A stretch of 55,198 nt of DNA, taken from positions 1 through 55,198 of the forward strand of contig VGDM01000018.1 in assembly GCA_016869715.1 (NCBI GenBank), read 5' to 3'. Origin of the DNA: Alphaproteobacteria bacterium (GTDB taxonomy: Bacteria; Pseudomonadota; Alphaproteobacteria; Acetobacterales; Acetobacteraceae). The notes under the pieces were generated by a model, which was not told where the DNA came from, searched no databases, and worked only from the letters and a program-made list of their open reading frames with translations. Positions within the stretch are counted from its first letter, which is position 1. Each line of letters starts with the position of its first letter. Shown here piece after piece: positions 9,633 to 18,049 of this stretch. A program made the position numbers and the translations under genes.

Positions 9633-10430
9633 ATGAGAATGACAATCAAAGCTGATAGCAGCCTGAGTGGTGCCGCCTCTGGCGCGCGTTCGCTGCATCG
9701 CTTTGCCAATCCCGGGCGCTTCCTGCGCGCCTCGGCCCGGGTGCAGGTTTGGCTTTGGGTGGCGGCGGCGCTGGTGCTGGGCGCGGGGCTGGTCTGGGGC
9801 TTGTTCGCCTCGCCCGCTGATTGGCAGCAGGGTGAGACAGTGCGCATCATGTATGTGCATGTGCCGATGGCCTGGCTTGCCATGGGTGGCTATACTGCGC
9901 TCGCTGGCGCTTCCGTCATGTCGCTGATCTGGCGCCATCCCTTGGCGGATCTTTTCGCGCGCGAATTATCGCCGGTGGGTGCCTTGGTGACGGCGCTTTG
10001 TTTGGCAACCGGCAGCCTATGGGGCCGGCCCATGTGGGGCACCTGGTGGGTCTGGGATGCGCGGCTCACTTCCGTCCTGGTGCTGTTTTTCCTTTGGCTT
10101 GGTCATGCGGCACTGACGCGCGCTTTTGAAGATCAAGAACGCGGCGCGCGCGTGGGTGCCATTCTGGCGCTTGTCGGCATTGTGAATATCCCGATCGTGA
10201 AATTTAGCGTGGATTGGTGGAATACGCTGCATCAGCCGGCTTCCGTCACGCGGTTGGATGCGCCGGGGATGCATGTGGATATTCTCTATCCGCTGCTGAC
10301 CTGCGCGCTTGGCTTTTCGCTGCTCTTTGGCGCGGTGGTGCTGGCACGCACACGCGCTGCCGTGATGGAACGGCGCATCCGCGCCCTGCAATTGGCCCGC
10401 GCGCGGCGCGAGGAGGCTTTGGGCGCATGA
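9633..10430 (+). CDS. ccmC: Haem exporter permease CcmC
   Basis: CcmC is the inner-membrane haem-handling protein of System I cytochrome c biogenesis. It presents haem to CcmE. The product (265 residues from ATG 9633) has about six membrane segments and the tryptophan-rich haem-binding stretch WGTWWVWDARLTS. VHVPMAWLA is also typical. GTG 9627 and ATG 9639 are alternative starts; AGG just upstream of 9633 favours that one. It is the first gene of a seven-gene operon, and its stop overlaps ccmD by 4 nt. ccmA and ccmB are not in the window. Confidence 0.95.
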   Translation: MRMTIKADSSLSGAASGARSLHRFANPGRFLRASARVQVWLWVAAALVLGAGLVWGLFASPADWQQGETVRIMYVHVPMAWLAMGGYTALAGASVMSLIWRHPLADLFARELSPVGALVTALCLATGSLWGRPMWGTWWVWDARLTSVLVLFFLWLGHAALTRAFEDQERGARVGAILALVGIVNIPIVKFSVDWWNTLHQPASVTRLDAPGMHVDILYPLLTCALGFSLLFGAVVLARTRAAVMERRIRALQLARARREEALGA

Positions 10431-10567
10431 GCCACGCATTCTTCATCACCGCATCCTATGCGCTGGTCCTGATTGGCTTTGGCGCTTTGGTTGCGGATGC
10501 TGCGCGTCGCCATGCCACGGCCAAGCGCTTGCTCGCGGAATTGGACCCGCGCGGAGACCGGCCATGA
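10427..10567 (+). CDS. ccmD: Haem exporter small protein CcmD
   Basis: This 46-residue protein lies between ccmC and ccmE, overlapping both by 4 nt. One membrane helix (FFITASYALVLIGFGALVADAA) is followed by a basic tail (RRHATAKRLLAEL), the CcmD plan. CcmD helps release haem-loaded CcmE from CcmC/CcmAB. Such a short gene is easily missed. Length, position and topology together make the call firm even though sequence conservation is low. Confidence 0.9.
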   Translation: MSHAFFITASYALVLIGFGALVADAARRHATAKRLLAELDPRGDRP

Positions 10568-11064
10568 CCCGCAAAAAGCGCCGGCTTTATGTTCTGCTGC
10601 TGTGCGGGCTTGGGCTTGGCAGCGCCACCGCGCTGACGCTGACGGCGTTTCAGGACAATCTGGTTTTTTTCCGTTCGCCATCTGACATTATGCGTGAAGC
10701 GCCGCCGGCCAATCGTGCCTTTCGCCTGGGTGGGCTGGTGGAAGCGGGTAGCCTGGAACGCGGCACGGGCGCGGATGGCAGGCCGACCGCCAATTTCCGT
10801 GTCACCGATGGCGCGCATGTCATTCGCGTCTCCTACGCCGGCGTGTTGCCGGATTTGTTCCGCGAAGGGCAGGGTGTGGTGACGCTCGGCATGATGCAGC
10901 CCGATGGCGTTTTTCGCGCGCGTGAAGTGCTGGCGCGGCATGATGAAACCTATATGCCCCCCGAGGTCGCCGATGCGCTGAAGCGCGCCGGCCATTGGAA
11001 CCCGGCACAAGGCGCGGCACCGCCTCCGGCGGAATGGAACACCGCACCAAGGAGAGGCGGATGA
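10564..11064 (+). CDS. ccmE: Periplasmic haem chaperone CcmE
   Basis: CcmE carries haem covalently to the CcmF/CcmH ligation complex. The 166-residue protein has a basic start and a single signal anchor (MTRKKRRLYVLLLCGLGLG), an OB-fold domain (FRLGGLVEAGSL, FRVTDGAHVIRVSYAGVLPDLFREGQGVV), and the haem-binding LARHDETYMPPEV with His126 and Tyr130, the HxxxY form. The C-terminal tail is flexible and Pro/Ala-rich. It starts inside the ccmD stop (ATGA) and ends inside the ccmF start. Confidence 0.96.
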   Translation: MTRKKRRLYVLLLCGLGLGSATALTLTAFQDNLVFFRSPSDIMREAPPANRAFRLGGLVEAGSLERGTGADGRPTANFRVTDGAHVIRVSYAGVLPDLFREGQGVVTLGMMQPDGVFRAREVLARHDETYMPPEVADALKRAGHWNPAQGAAPPPAEWNTAPRRGG

Positions 11065-13019
11065 TCGGCGAACTTGGCCATTTCGCGCTGGCGCTTGGCT
11101 GCATTCTGGCCCTGGTGCAATCGGTCTTGCCCTTGGTTGGCGCGCATCGCGCCGATGCGCGGCTGATGGCGCTGGCCGCACCTTTGGCGGTGGCGCAGTT
11201 GATTGCGATTGGGGCCGCTTTCGCTGCGCTGCTATGGGCCTTTGCGGTGAATGACACCACGATTTCCAATGTGGTGCTGAACAGCCATTCGGCGAAGCCA
11301 CTGATCTATAAATTCTCCGGCGCCTGGGGCAATCATGAAGGCTCCATGGTGCTGTGGGTATTCATCCTGGCGCTTTGCGGTGGCGCGGTGGCGGGCTTCG
11401 GGCGCGATTTGCCCAGCGCCTTGCAAGCGCGCGTGATTGGCATTCTGGGGCTGATCGCCGCAGGGTTTTTGGGCTTCATCATTTTCACCTCCAACCCCTT
11501 TGAACGCGTGTGGCCGCCGCCCATGGATGGGCAGGGGCTCAATCCGCTGTTGCAGGACCCCGGCCTCGCTTTGCATCCGCCCATGCTCTACCTCGGCTAT
11601 GTCGGTTACGCGGTGACTTTTGCCTTTGCAGTGGCGGCGCTATTGGAAGGACGCGTGGATGCGGCCTGGGGGCGTTGGGTGCGGCCCTGGTCACTCGCGG
11701 CGTGGTCCTTCCTGACGCTTGGCATCGCACTTGGGTCCTGGTGGGCGTATTATGAGCTCGGCTGGGGCGGCTATTGGTTCTGGGATCCGGTGGAAAACGC
11801 GTCGCTTTTGCCCTGGCTGATTGGTGCGGCCTTGCTGCATTGCGCGATTGTCGTTGAAAAGCGCGAAAGCCTGAAAATCTGGACGGTGCTGCTGGCGATT
11901 CTGGCCTTTGGCATGTCCTTGCTGGGCACCTTCCTGGTGCGTTCGGGCGTGTTGAATTCCGTACATGCCTTCGCCAATGACCCGGCGCGCGGTGTGTTCA
12001 TTCTGGGGCTGCTGATGGCCTATGTGGCGGGGGCCTTGGCGTTGTTTGCGTGGCGCGCGCCGCGCTTGGGTGGCACCGGCATTTTCGCGCCAATCTCGCG
12101 CGAAGGCGCGCTGGTTTTGAATAATCTACTGCTCTGTTCCACCACCGCCGTGGTGCTGGTGGGCACGCTGTGGCCGATGTTCGCCGATATCCTGTTTGGC
12201 GCGAAGATCTCGGTGGGCGCGCCCTTCTTCAATGCGGCGACAGCGCCATTGGCGATTCCCTTGGTGGCGGCCATGGCGGTGGGGCCGCTGCTTGCCTGGA
12301 AGCGCGCTGATTTGGCGGGCGCCTTGCAGAGGCTTTGGTGGGTTGGGCTACTGGCGGTGGCGGCGGCGTTTCTGACGCTGTTGATTGCGGGCCATCATGT
12401 CTGGCCGGCGCTTGGCTTTGCCGCGGCTGCTTGGCTGATTGCCGGGGCGGCAGCCGATATTCTGGACCGTATCGCTGCCTTCCGCCGGCCTTCCCAAGCC
12501 TGGAACCGCGCACGCGGTCTGCCGCGCGCTGCCTGGGGCGGTGCCATTGCCCATGCCGGCATGGGTGTGACCTTCGCGGGACTGGCAGGGATGGGTTTGG
12601 CGACTGATGCGCTGGTGGAACTCAAGCCCGGGCAATCAACACGGCTGGCCGGTTATGAATGGCGGCTCGAGAGCATTCGCGATGTGCAGGGGCCGAATTG
12701 GTCGTCGCGCCGCGCCACCATCACAGTGCTGGCGGATGGGCAGGTGGTGACGGTGCTGACGCCCGAAAAACGCTTCTTCCCGGTGGGGCGCATGAACACC
12801 ACAGAAGCGGCCATCCATACCAATGCTTTGCGCGATCTTTATGCGGTGTTAGGTGATGAGCGTCATGGCGGTGGCGTCGTGCGGCTACATCACAATCCGC
12901 TCTCCCCCTGGATCTGGGTTGGCGCGGGCATCATGGCTTTGGGTGGCGGGCTATCGCTTTCAGATCGGCGCATTCGTGTTTCTGCACCTTCCCGCAAGGC
13001 CGCGCCCGCCCCGGCATGA
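11061..13019 (+). CDS. ccmF: Cytochrome c haem lyase subunit CcmF
   Basis: CcmF is the polytopic inner-membrane subunit that attaches haem to apocytochrome c. The 652-residue length is typical. Visible landmarks are KFSGAWGNHEGSMVLWV, the haem-handling GWGGYWFWDPVENASLLPWL, GTFLVRSGVLNSVHAFA, and a periplasmic loop with SRRATI and EKRFFPVGRMNTTEAAI. An upstream in-frame ATG at 10995 is rejected because ATG 11061 overlaps the ccmE stop (ATGA), as at every other junction in this operon, and begins with the usual IGELGHFAL. The end overlaps ccmG. Confidence 0.97.
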   Translation: MIGELGHFALALGCILALVQSVLPLVGAHRADARLMALAAPLAVAQLIAIGAAFAALLWAFAVNDTTISNVVLNSHSAKPLIYKFSGAWGNHEGSMVLWVFILALCGGAVAGFGRDLPSALQARVIGILGLIAAGFLGFIIFTSNPFERVWPPPMDGQGLNPLLQDPGLALHPPMLYLGYVGYAVTFAFAVAALLEGRVDAAWGRWVRPWSLAAWSFLTLGIALGSWWAYYELGWGGYWFWDPVENASLLPWLIGAALLHCAIVVEKRESLKIWTVLLAILAFGMSLLGTFLVRSGVLNSVHAFANDPARGVFILGLLMAYVAGALALFAWRAPRLGGTGIFAPISREGALVLNNLLLCSTTAVVLVGTLWPMFADILFGAKISVGAPFFNAATAPLAIPLVAAMAVGPLLAWKRADLAGALQRLWWVGLLAVAAAFLTLLIAGHHVWPALGFAAAAWLIAGAAADILDRIAAFRRPSQAWNRARGLPRAAWGGAIAHAGMGVTFAGLAGMGLATDALVELKPGQSTRLAGYEWRLESIRDVQGPNWSSRRATITVLADGQVVTVLTPEKRFFPVGRMNTTEAAIHTNALRDLYAVLGDERHGGGVVRLHHNPLSPWIWVGAGIMALGGGLSLSDRRIRVSAPSRKAAPAPA

Positions 13020-13597
13020 GTGACGCGGCTTTCCCCAAGCGTCCACGGCGCTGGATGCTTTATGCGCCTGTGGGACTGGCTGCAGCGGCGGGGGTTGGCT
13101 TCTACGCCATGCTGCAAGGCTTGCGGGATGGCAGCTATAATCCGCGCGGCGTGCCTTCTGTCTTGCTCGGCAGGCCCGCACCCGATTTCACCCTGCCCGC
13201 CTTGGAAGGCGTTGATCTGCCCGCCCTGACCGCCGAGGATTTGCGTGGCCCCTTGCCGGGGCCGGTGCTGGTCAATTTCTGGGCGTCCTGGTGCGCGCCC
13301 TGCATCATTGAACACCCGCAATTGATGCGGCTATCGCGCGAAGGCGTCGCGGTTTACGGCGTCAATTACAAGGATCGCATGGCGGAGGCCGGCGCTTTTC
13401 TTAAGCGCCACGGAAACCCCTATCGCCGGCTCGGGCGCGATGAACCCGGGCGCACCGCGATTGATTGGGGCGTCTATGGCGTGCCCGAGACCTATTTACT
13501 CGACCGCCAGGGCATGATCCGCTGGCGCTGGGCCGGGCCCATCACCACCGATACGCTGGAGAGTGAATTGCGCCCCCTACTCCGGAGATTTGCGTGA
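13016..13597 (+). CDS. ccmG: Thiol:disulfide interchange protein CcmG/DsbE
   Basis: This membrane-anchored, thioredoxin-like protein keeps the apocytochrome CxxCH cysteines reduced. One N-terminal helix (about 14-34) is followed by APDFTLPAL and the active site WASWCAPC (Cys93, Cys96). GVNYKDRMAEAGAFLKRHGNPY and GVYGVPETYLLD with the cis-Pro are also standard. It overlaps ccmF upstream (ATGA) and ccmH downstream (GTGA). The 193-residue length is normal and the frame is intact. Confidence 0.96.
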   Translation: MSDAAFPKRPRRWMLYAPVGLAAAAGVGFYAMLQGLRDGSYNPRGVPSVLLGRPAPDFTLPALEGVDLPALTAEDLRGPLPGPVLVNFWASWCAPCIIEHPQLMRLSREGVAVYGVNYKDRMAEAGAFLKRHGNPYRRLGRDEPGRTAIDWGVYGVPETYLLDRQGMIRWRWAGPITTDTLESELRPLLRRFA

Positions 13598-14046
13598 CGC
13601 GTTGGATCTTCTTCTGCCTGCTGCTGGCGCTGCCCGCCTGGGGCGCGGTGGGCGACCCGAATGAGCGGTTGGCTGATCCTGCCAAGGAAGCGCTGGCGCG
13701 GGAGATCGGGCGCGAATTGCGCTGCCTTGTTTGCCAGAACCAATCCATTGAAGACAGTGACGCACCATTGGCGCGGGATTTGCGCCGCCTGGTGCGCGAA
13801 CGTGTGGCGGCGGGCGAGGAACCCTCAGCCGTGATCCGCTTTGTGCATCAGCGCTATGGCGATTTCGTGCTGCTGCGCCCGCCCGTGACGGCAGCGACCA
13901 TTCTGCTATGGGCGACGCCCTTCCTGGCGCTTGGAGGCGGCATTGCCGTGATCCTGCTGCGCCGCCGCCGCGCCATGGCCGAAGCTGCAGCGCTATCGCC
14001 TGAAGAAGTGCGGCGCCTGGCTGAGCTTGATCGCGGCGCGGCATGA
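13594..14046 (+). CDS. ccmH: Cytochrome c-type biogenesis protein CcmH
   Basis: CcmH (CycL) is a periplasmic, membrane-anchored oxidoreductase that works with CcmG and CcmF. A cleavable signal (about 1-18) precedes the family motif LRCLVCQNQSIEDS, with Cys44 and Cys47. Next come APLARDLRRLVRERVAAGEEPSAVIRFVHQRYGDFVLLRPP and a C-terminal membrane helix with basic residues. GTG is the start codon, overlapping the ccmG stop. The 150-residue length matches the single-domain CcmH, with the TPR part encoded separately as ccmI. Confidence 0.96.
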   Translation: MTRWIFFCLLLALPAWGAVGDPNERLADPAKEALAREIGRELRCLVCQNQSIEDSDAPLARDLRRLVRERVAAGEEPSAVIRFVHQRYGDFVLLRPPVTAATILLWATPFLALGGGIAVILLRRRRAMAEAAALSPEEVRRLAELDRGAA

Positions 14047-14834
14047 TCTGGATTGCGATGGTTCTGCTGGCGCTGGCCGCCATGGTGCCGCTGGTGGCGA
14101 CATTGTTTCGCCCCGTGGTGGCGCGCGGGCGGCGGGAAGCGGATTTAGCGCTGTATCGCGCCCAATTGGTTGAGCTTGAACGTGAGGCCGAAGCCGGCCG
14201 GCTGGATGGCGATGCTCTGCGCGCCGCGCAGGTGGAAGTGCAACGCAGACTGCTACAGGCCCCAGCAGAAGCGGCACCCACAACCCGAGGCCGCGCGCTT
14301 GGCTTCCTGCCCCTGGTTTTTCTGATCCCCACTGCCGGGCTTGGGCTTTATCTGGTGCAAGGCACGCCGGACATGCCATCCGCCCCGCATCGCGAAAGGG
14401 CCGAGATTGCCGGGCGTGATGACGCCTTGCTCAACCGCCTGCGCGAGAGGCTGGCGGGGCTTGACCCAATGAGTGAGACAGCGCGGCAGGGTTTTGTCAT
14501 GCTGGGTAATGCGGAACGCAGCCGCGGCAATGCTGATGCGGCGGCTGAGGCCTGGCGCCGCGCCTTGGCGTCGCGCTTTGATGTCGAATTGGCGGGCGAT
14601 CTGGTGGAAATGGAAATCGGGCGCGGGGAATTTGTGGCGGCCGGCCCGATCCTGCTGCGCGCCCTGGCGGAGGCGCCAACGGAGCCCAAGCTGCGCTTTC
14701 TGCTCGGCGTGATTGAGGCCGAGGCCGGGCAGCCGGAACGTGCGCGGGCAACCTGGCGCGCGCTGCTGGCCGATAGCCCGCCGGATGCGCCCTGGCGGGC
14801 GCTGGTGCAACAGCGGCTTGGGGCTTTGCCGTAA
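14043..14834 (+). CDS. ccmI: Cytochrome c biogenesis protein CcmI (CycH)
   Basis: CcmI is the apocytochrome chaperone of System I. The product has two N-terminal hydrophobic segments with the family stretch READLALYRAQLVELEREAEAGRLDGDALRAAQ-like between them. The periplasmic C-terminus has TPR-like helices (ARQGFVMLGNAERSRGNADAAAEAWRRAL; PKLRFLLGVIEAEAGQPERARATWRALL). At 263 residues it is shorter than many CcmI proteins. It closes the operon, overlaps ccmH by 4 nt and ends against a convergent broken gene. Confidence 0.9.
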   Translation: MIWIAMVLLALAAMVPLVATLFRPVVARGRREADLALYRAQLVELEREAEAGRLDGDALRAAQVEVQRRLLQAPAEAAPTTRGRALGFLPLVFLIPTAGLGLYLVQGTPDMPSAPHRERAEIAGRDDALLNRLRERLAGLDPMSETARQGFVMLGNAERSRGNADAAAEAWRRALASRFDVELAGDLVEMEIGRGEFVAAGPILLRALAEAPTEPKLRFLLGVIEAEAGQPERARATWRALLADSPPDAPWRALVQQRLGALP

Positions 14835-14865
14835 AATGAAACCCGCCCGGCAATCACTGGGCGGG
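14833..14865 (-). terminator. Terminator for the minus-strand binding-protein gene
   Basis: A 7-bp GC stem (14842-14848 CCCGCCC with 14859-14865 GGGCGGG, 10-nt loop) is followed, reading the minus strand, by TTTCATTTT. This fits an intrinsic terminator for the gene ending at 14881. On the plus strand no T tract follows the stem, although it also sits just after the ccmI stop. Confidence 0.6.
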
Positions 14866-14880
14866 GCGCGGCATCAGGCG

Positions 14881-16515
14881 CTACTGCCCCTGACGCACAA
14901 ACCGCAGCTGAATATAATTATCCGCCGTTTGCATCACATTCCAACCCTGCCGCGCAGCCCAGACAATCTGCTGCTGATGCAGCGGGATATAGCCGACATC
15001 GTTCTGGATCACCTTGCCCGCTTCCGTGATCAGCCCTTGGCGCGCGGCCTGGTTGGTCTCGACCGCGATGCGGGTGATCAGCTCATCCAGCCGGGGATTG
15101 GAATAGCCGCCATTGTTGAAATTATCGCGCGTGCCATCTCGCGTGCCAGCCAGGTTGAACAACGCGTTATGCGCATCTGATGTCGCCGGCGTCCAACCCA
15201 GCAGGTAGAAGCTGGTATTATAGCCAGGGGCATTCACCTCGGCGAAGAAGCGCGCGCGTGTCTGCGCATTCAGCGTCACGCGGATATTGATGCGCGCCAG
15301 CATCGCAACCACGGCGGTGCAGATCCCCTCATCATTGACATAGCGGTCATTCGGGCAATCCAGCGTCACGCCAAAGCCAGTCGGATAGCCCGCTTCCGTC
15401 AGCAATCGGCGCGCCTCGTTCAGATCGAGGCGCGGGCGCTGGTCATGTTCTTCACGGAAGCCGTTCACGCCCGGGCCATAGATCAGATTGGTCAGGCGGG
15501 ATTGGCCGCGCATGACGCTGCGCTGAATGGCCGTTGTGTCTATGGCCAATTGCATGGCACGCCGCACGCGCACATCCTGGAAGGGCTTCTTGCCCTGCAC
15601 ATCGGATTTCAACAGCTGCGGGCGCATTTGATCCAGCCCAAGATAGATCGTGCGCAATTCCGGCCCCTGGATGATGCGCACCCATGGGGAGCGTGACATC
15701 CGGTCCACATCCTGCGGCGGCACGGTATAGACAAAATCCATCTCACCCGAGAGCAATGCCGCCACGCGCGTTGCATCATTGGCAATGATGTTCAATTCAG
15801 CACGCGTCAGATTATGGGCGGGCTTGTCCCAGCAATCGGGATTGGGCGCGATGACCGTGCGCCGATCCGGCTCCCGCGAGACCAGAATGAAAGGCCCGGT
15901 ACCCATGGCATTGCGGGTCGCGAAGTTTTCCACGCGCGTTGTCAAATCCGCAGGACGTGTGGCGTTGTTTTTCTCGGCCCAGGCGCGGCTGAACATGCCC
16001 CAATTGGTGATTTCCTGAAGCAGGATCGGGTTGGGCACATTGGTTTCGAAATCAACCGTGTGATCGTCAATCTTGCGCACTTCCTTCACGGAAGCGAGCA
16101 CACCTCGCACATTCGAACCAGGCGCGCGCGCACGTTCAACACTGAAGACCACATCATCGGCGGTGAAGGGCGTACCGTCCGAGAATTTTACGTTGCGGCG
16201 CAGATGAAAGCGCCAAACATTCGGCTGTGGTTGTTCCCAGCGTTCGGCAAGCGCGGCTTCCACCTTGCCTTCATGATCGCGCCGCACGAGCGGTTAATAG
16301 AAATTGGACCCGAAGGCAAGCAGGAAGGTTTCCTGCCGCGTATAGGGGTCCATCGAATTCACATCGCCATCATTGGCCCAGCGAAAGACATTGGCATGGG
16401 CAGATAGGGCGGAACCGGCGCGCAAAGCGGCGGCAAGGGTAAGGCGGCGCAACAATATGATGCAGTCTCTCCCAGAAGAACGTGACCCAAATCTTTTAGG
16501 GCTTTTATGCGCCAT
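14881..16515 (-). pseudogene. Peptide-type ABC transporter substrate-binding protein, in-frame stop
   Basis: SBP family 5 proteins bind peptides or similar solutes in the periplasm for an ABC importer. A signal-like segment (LLRRLTLAAALRAG...SAHA) is followed by VFRWANDGDVNSMDPYTRQETFLLAFGSNFY. A TAA at 16294-16296 comes next, and the same frame continues PLVRRDHEGKVEAALAERWEQPQPNVW and runs 468 further residues to a normal C-terminus. Homologues read SNIYEPLV-type here, so a GAA to TAA change is the simplest explanation. The start is uncertain: ATG 16515 or TTG near 16452-16455 behind GGGAGA. No permease or ATPase genes are adjacent. The downstream part could only be made by restart (GTG 16287), without a signal peptide. 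Confidence 0.85.
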
Positions 16516-16536
16516 GAAAAAGCGGAATCATTTGGC

Positions 16537-16574
16537 AAGAAAAAAGCCCCTTTGCATGCCAGAGAAGGGGCTTT
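16537..16574 (-). terminator. Intrinsic terminator of the atp F0 operon
   Basis: Reading the minus strand, stem AAAGCCCCTT (16574-16565) pairs with AAGGGGCTTT (16552-16543) over a 12-nt loop and runs straight into TTTTTTCTT. It lies 23 nt after the atpF stop. This is a textbook intrinsic terminator. Confidence 0.88.
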
Positions 16575-16596
16575 GATCGGGAAAGGCGATGATGCC

Positions 16597-17106
16597 TCAG
16601 GCCGCGCGGAGTGCCTTGCCCAGCTCGCCCGTTCCTTTTTCGATCAGCGATGCGTCGGTCGCCGCATCAATCGTCTCGGCCAAAAGGGTCCGCGTTGCGG
16701 CGGTGGCGATATCAGCCGCCGCCTGACGCACTTCGGCAATCGCGCCCGCTTCGGCAGCGGCAATGCGGTCCATCGCCATGCGTTCACGCCGCTCAGCGGC
16801 CGCCTGGGCTTCCGCCTGCGCCGCCGTAGCCACGCGTTCGGCTTCCGCCTTGGCGCGGGTCAGCATTTCCTCGGCTTCCTTCACGGCGGTGGCGCGTTCG
16901 GCTTCTGCGGCCTTCGACATCGCCTCTGCCTCGGCACGGAGCTTGGCCGCTTCGTCCAACTGGGCACGAATGCCCTCAGCGCGCTTGTCGAGAGCGCCCA
17001 TCAGCGCGCTGAAAACCGCGCGGCCAAACAGCACGAAGAACAGCACAAAGGAAACGGCGACCCAGAATTTCGGGTCCAGCCAGAAATGCGCATAGCCGTA
17101 CATCAT
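16597..17106 (-). CDS. atpF: ATP synthase F0 subunit b
   Basis: Subunit b forms the peripheral stalk linking F0 to F1. An N-terminal membrane helix (FWVAVSFVLFFVLFGRAVFSAL at about 14-35) is followed by a long, Ala/Glu/Arg-rich coiled coil to the C-terminus (169 residues). The start is ATG-ATG within the b' stop, with GGAGGG just upstream. It is the last gene of the F0 operon and is followed by an intrinsic terminator. The F1 genes are not in the window, as is usual for alphaproteobacteria, where F0 and F1 operons are separate. Confidence 0.94.
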   Translation of the reverse strand: MMYGYAHFWLDPKFWVAVSFVLFFVLFGRAVFSALMGALDKRAEGIRAQLDEAAKLRAEAEAMSKAAEAERATAVKEAEEMLTRAKAEAERVATAAQAEAQAAAERRERMAMDRIAAAEAGAIAEVRQAAADIATAATRTLLAETIDAATDASLIEKGTGELGKALRAA

Positions 17107-17687
17107 GCCCTCCCGCGCGCGGTCATTTCGCGACTAACCGCAGCGCCAATGGCACCACGATCCGCCGCACCGATCAGCTTCTGCACCAGGGCTTCAGCCG
17201 TATCCGTCGCAACGTCACGCAACGCCCCCATGGCAGCACCGCGCGCCGCATCAATGCGTGCTTCCGCCGCAGCCACTTGTTCAGCAAGCTTGGCGTTCAG
17301 CACGGCGGCACGCTTTTCCGCCTCCGCCTGGGCGTTCTGCAAGGCACCCGCGATTGAAGCCTGCGCTTCAGCCCGCGCCTTGGCCGTGGCGTCGCGATGC
17401 GCGGCCATGGCTGCGTCCGCATTGGCCTTGGCGGTACGGGCCGCTTCCAGGTCTCCCTGGATGCGGGCGCGCCGTTCTTCCAGCACGCTTTCCACGAGCG
17501 GCAGGCCCTTGTTCTTCACTAGCCAATAAAGGGCCGCGAAGATCAACAGCATCCACACAACCTGGGCAATCACCAAAGGATTGCCGAATTCAAGCTGTGG
17601 CATGCCAGCACCACTGCCCCCGGCCCAGGCCATGCTGGGCAGGAGCATGGCTGCACCCGCGAAAAATCTGGTCAACAAGCTTGTCAT
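17103..17687 (-). CDS. atpF': ATP synthase F0 subunit b'
   Basis: This is the second, diverged b-type stalk subunit found in alphaproteobacteria and phototrophs. After a cleavable-looking leader (LTRFFAGAAMLLPSMAWA) comes MPQLEFGNPLVIAQVVWMLLIFAALYWLV and then an extended coiled coil. MPQL(E/D)F..P...Q..W is the b' hallmark. An open frame exists to 17726. ATG 17687 is preferred for the GAGG 7 nt upstream, with ATG 17699 as the alternative. It overlaps atpF by 4 nt. A hairpin separates it from atpE. Confidence 0.92.
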   Translation of the reverse strand: MTSLLTRFFAGAAMLLPSMAWAGGSGAGMPQLEFGNPLVIAQVVWMLLIFAALYWLVKNKGLPLVESVLEERRARIQGDLEAARTAKANADAAMAAHRDATAKARAEAQASIAGALQNAQAEAEKRAAVLNAKLAEQVAAAEARIDAARGAAMGALRDVATDTAEALVQKLIGAADRGAIGAAVSREMTARGRA

Positions 17688-17749
17688 GCCACGCCTCATG
17701 CTTCCATCGGCGGGGCAGCACCCCAATGGCTCTGCCCCAAGCGCACAAA

Positions 17750-17767
17750 GGCCCGGCGTACCGGGCC
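17750..17767 (-). promoter_or_regulatory. Intercistronic hairpin after atpE
   Basis: A perfect 7-bp stem (GGCCCGG at 17750-17756 with CCGGGCC at 17761-17767) closes a 4-nt loop. It lies about 10 nt past the atpE stop and upstream of b'. On the minus strand only TTTG follows, so it is a weak terminator at best. It could instead protect the atpE 3' end, helping make the high c-subunit stoichiometry. That role is inference. Confidence 0.6.
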
Positions 17768-17776
17768 GCGCTTTCC

Positions 17777-18001
17777 TCAGGTGAAGAGGATAAGGAAGGC
17801 GATGAGCAGCGCGAAGAGCGCGACCGCTTCCGTTAGCGCGAAGCCCAGAATACCGATCGGAAAGACCGCATCACGGGCGCCCGGATTACGGGCCACTGAG
17901 GAGACCATGGAAGCAAAGATATTGCCGATCCCGATGCCCACACCGGCAAGAGCGATAACGGCGATGCCGGCCCCGAGGGCCTTAGCGGCGAGCACGTCCA
18001 T
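17777..18001 (-). CDS. atpE: ATP synthase F0 subunit c
   Basis: Subunit c forms the proton-driven rotor ring. The 74-residue hairpin protein has a first helix with the glycine-rich stretch [10 protein letters not shown], a polar loop with ARNPGARD, and a second helix with the proton-binding Glu58 in [16 protein letters not shown]. It lies between atpB and b', with hairpin structure immediately downstream. Glu rather than Asp is as usual for proteobacteria. There is no Na+-type ligand pattern, so a proton ring is expected. Confidence 0.97.
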   Translation of the reverse strand: MDVLAAKALGAGIAVIALAGVGIGIGNIFASMVSSVARNPGARDAVFPIGILGFALTEAVALFALLIAFLILFT

Positions 18002-18049
18002 AATGAAGTTCCTTCCTTTTCCTGACAGGAGTGTCGAAACCCGATGATC

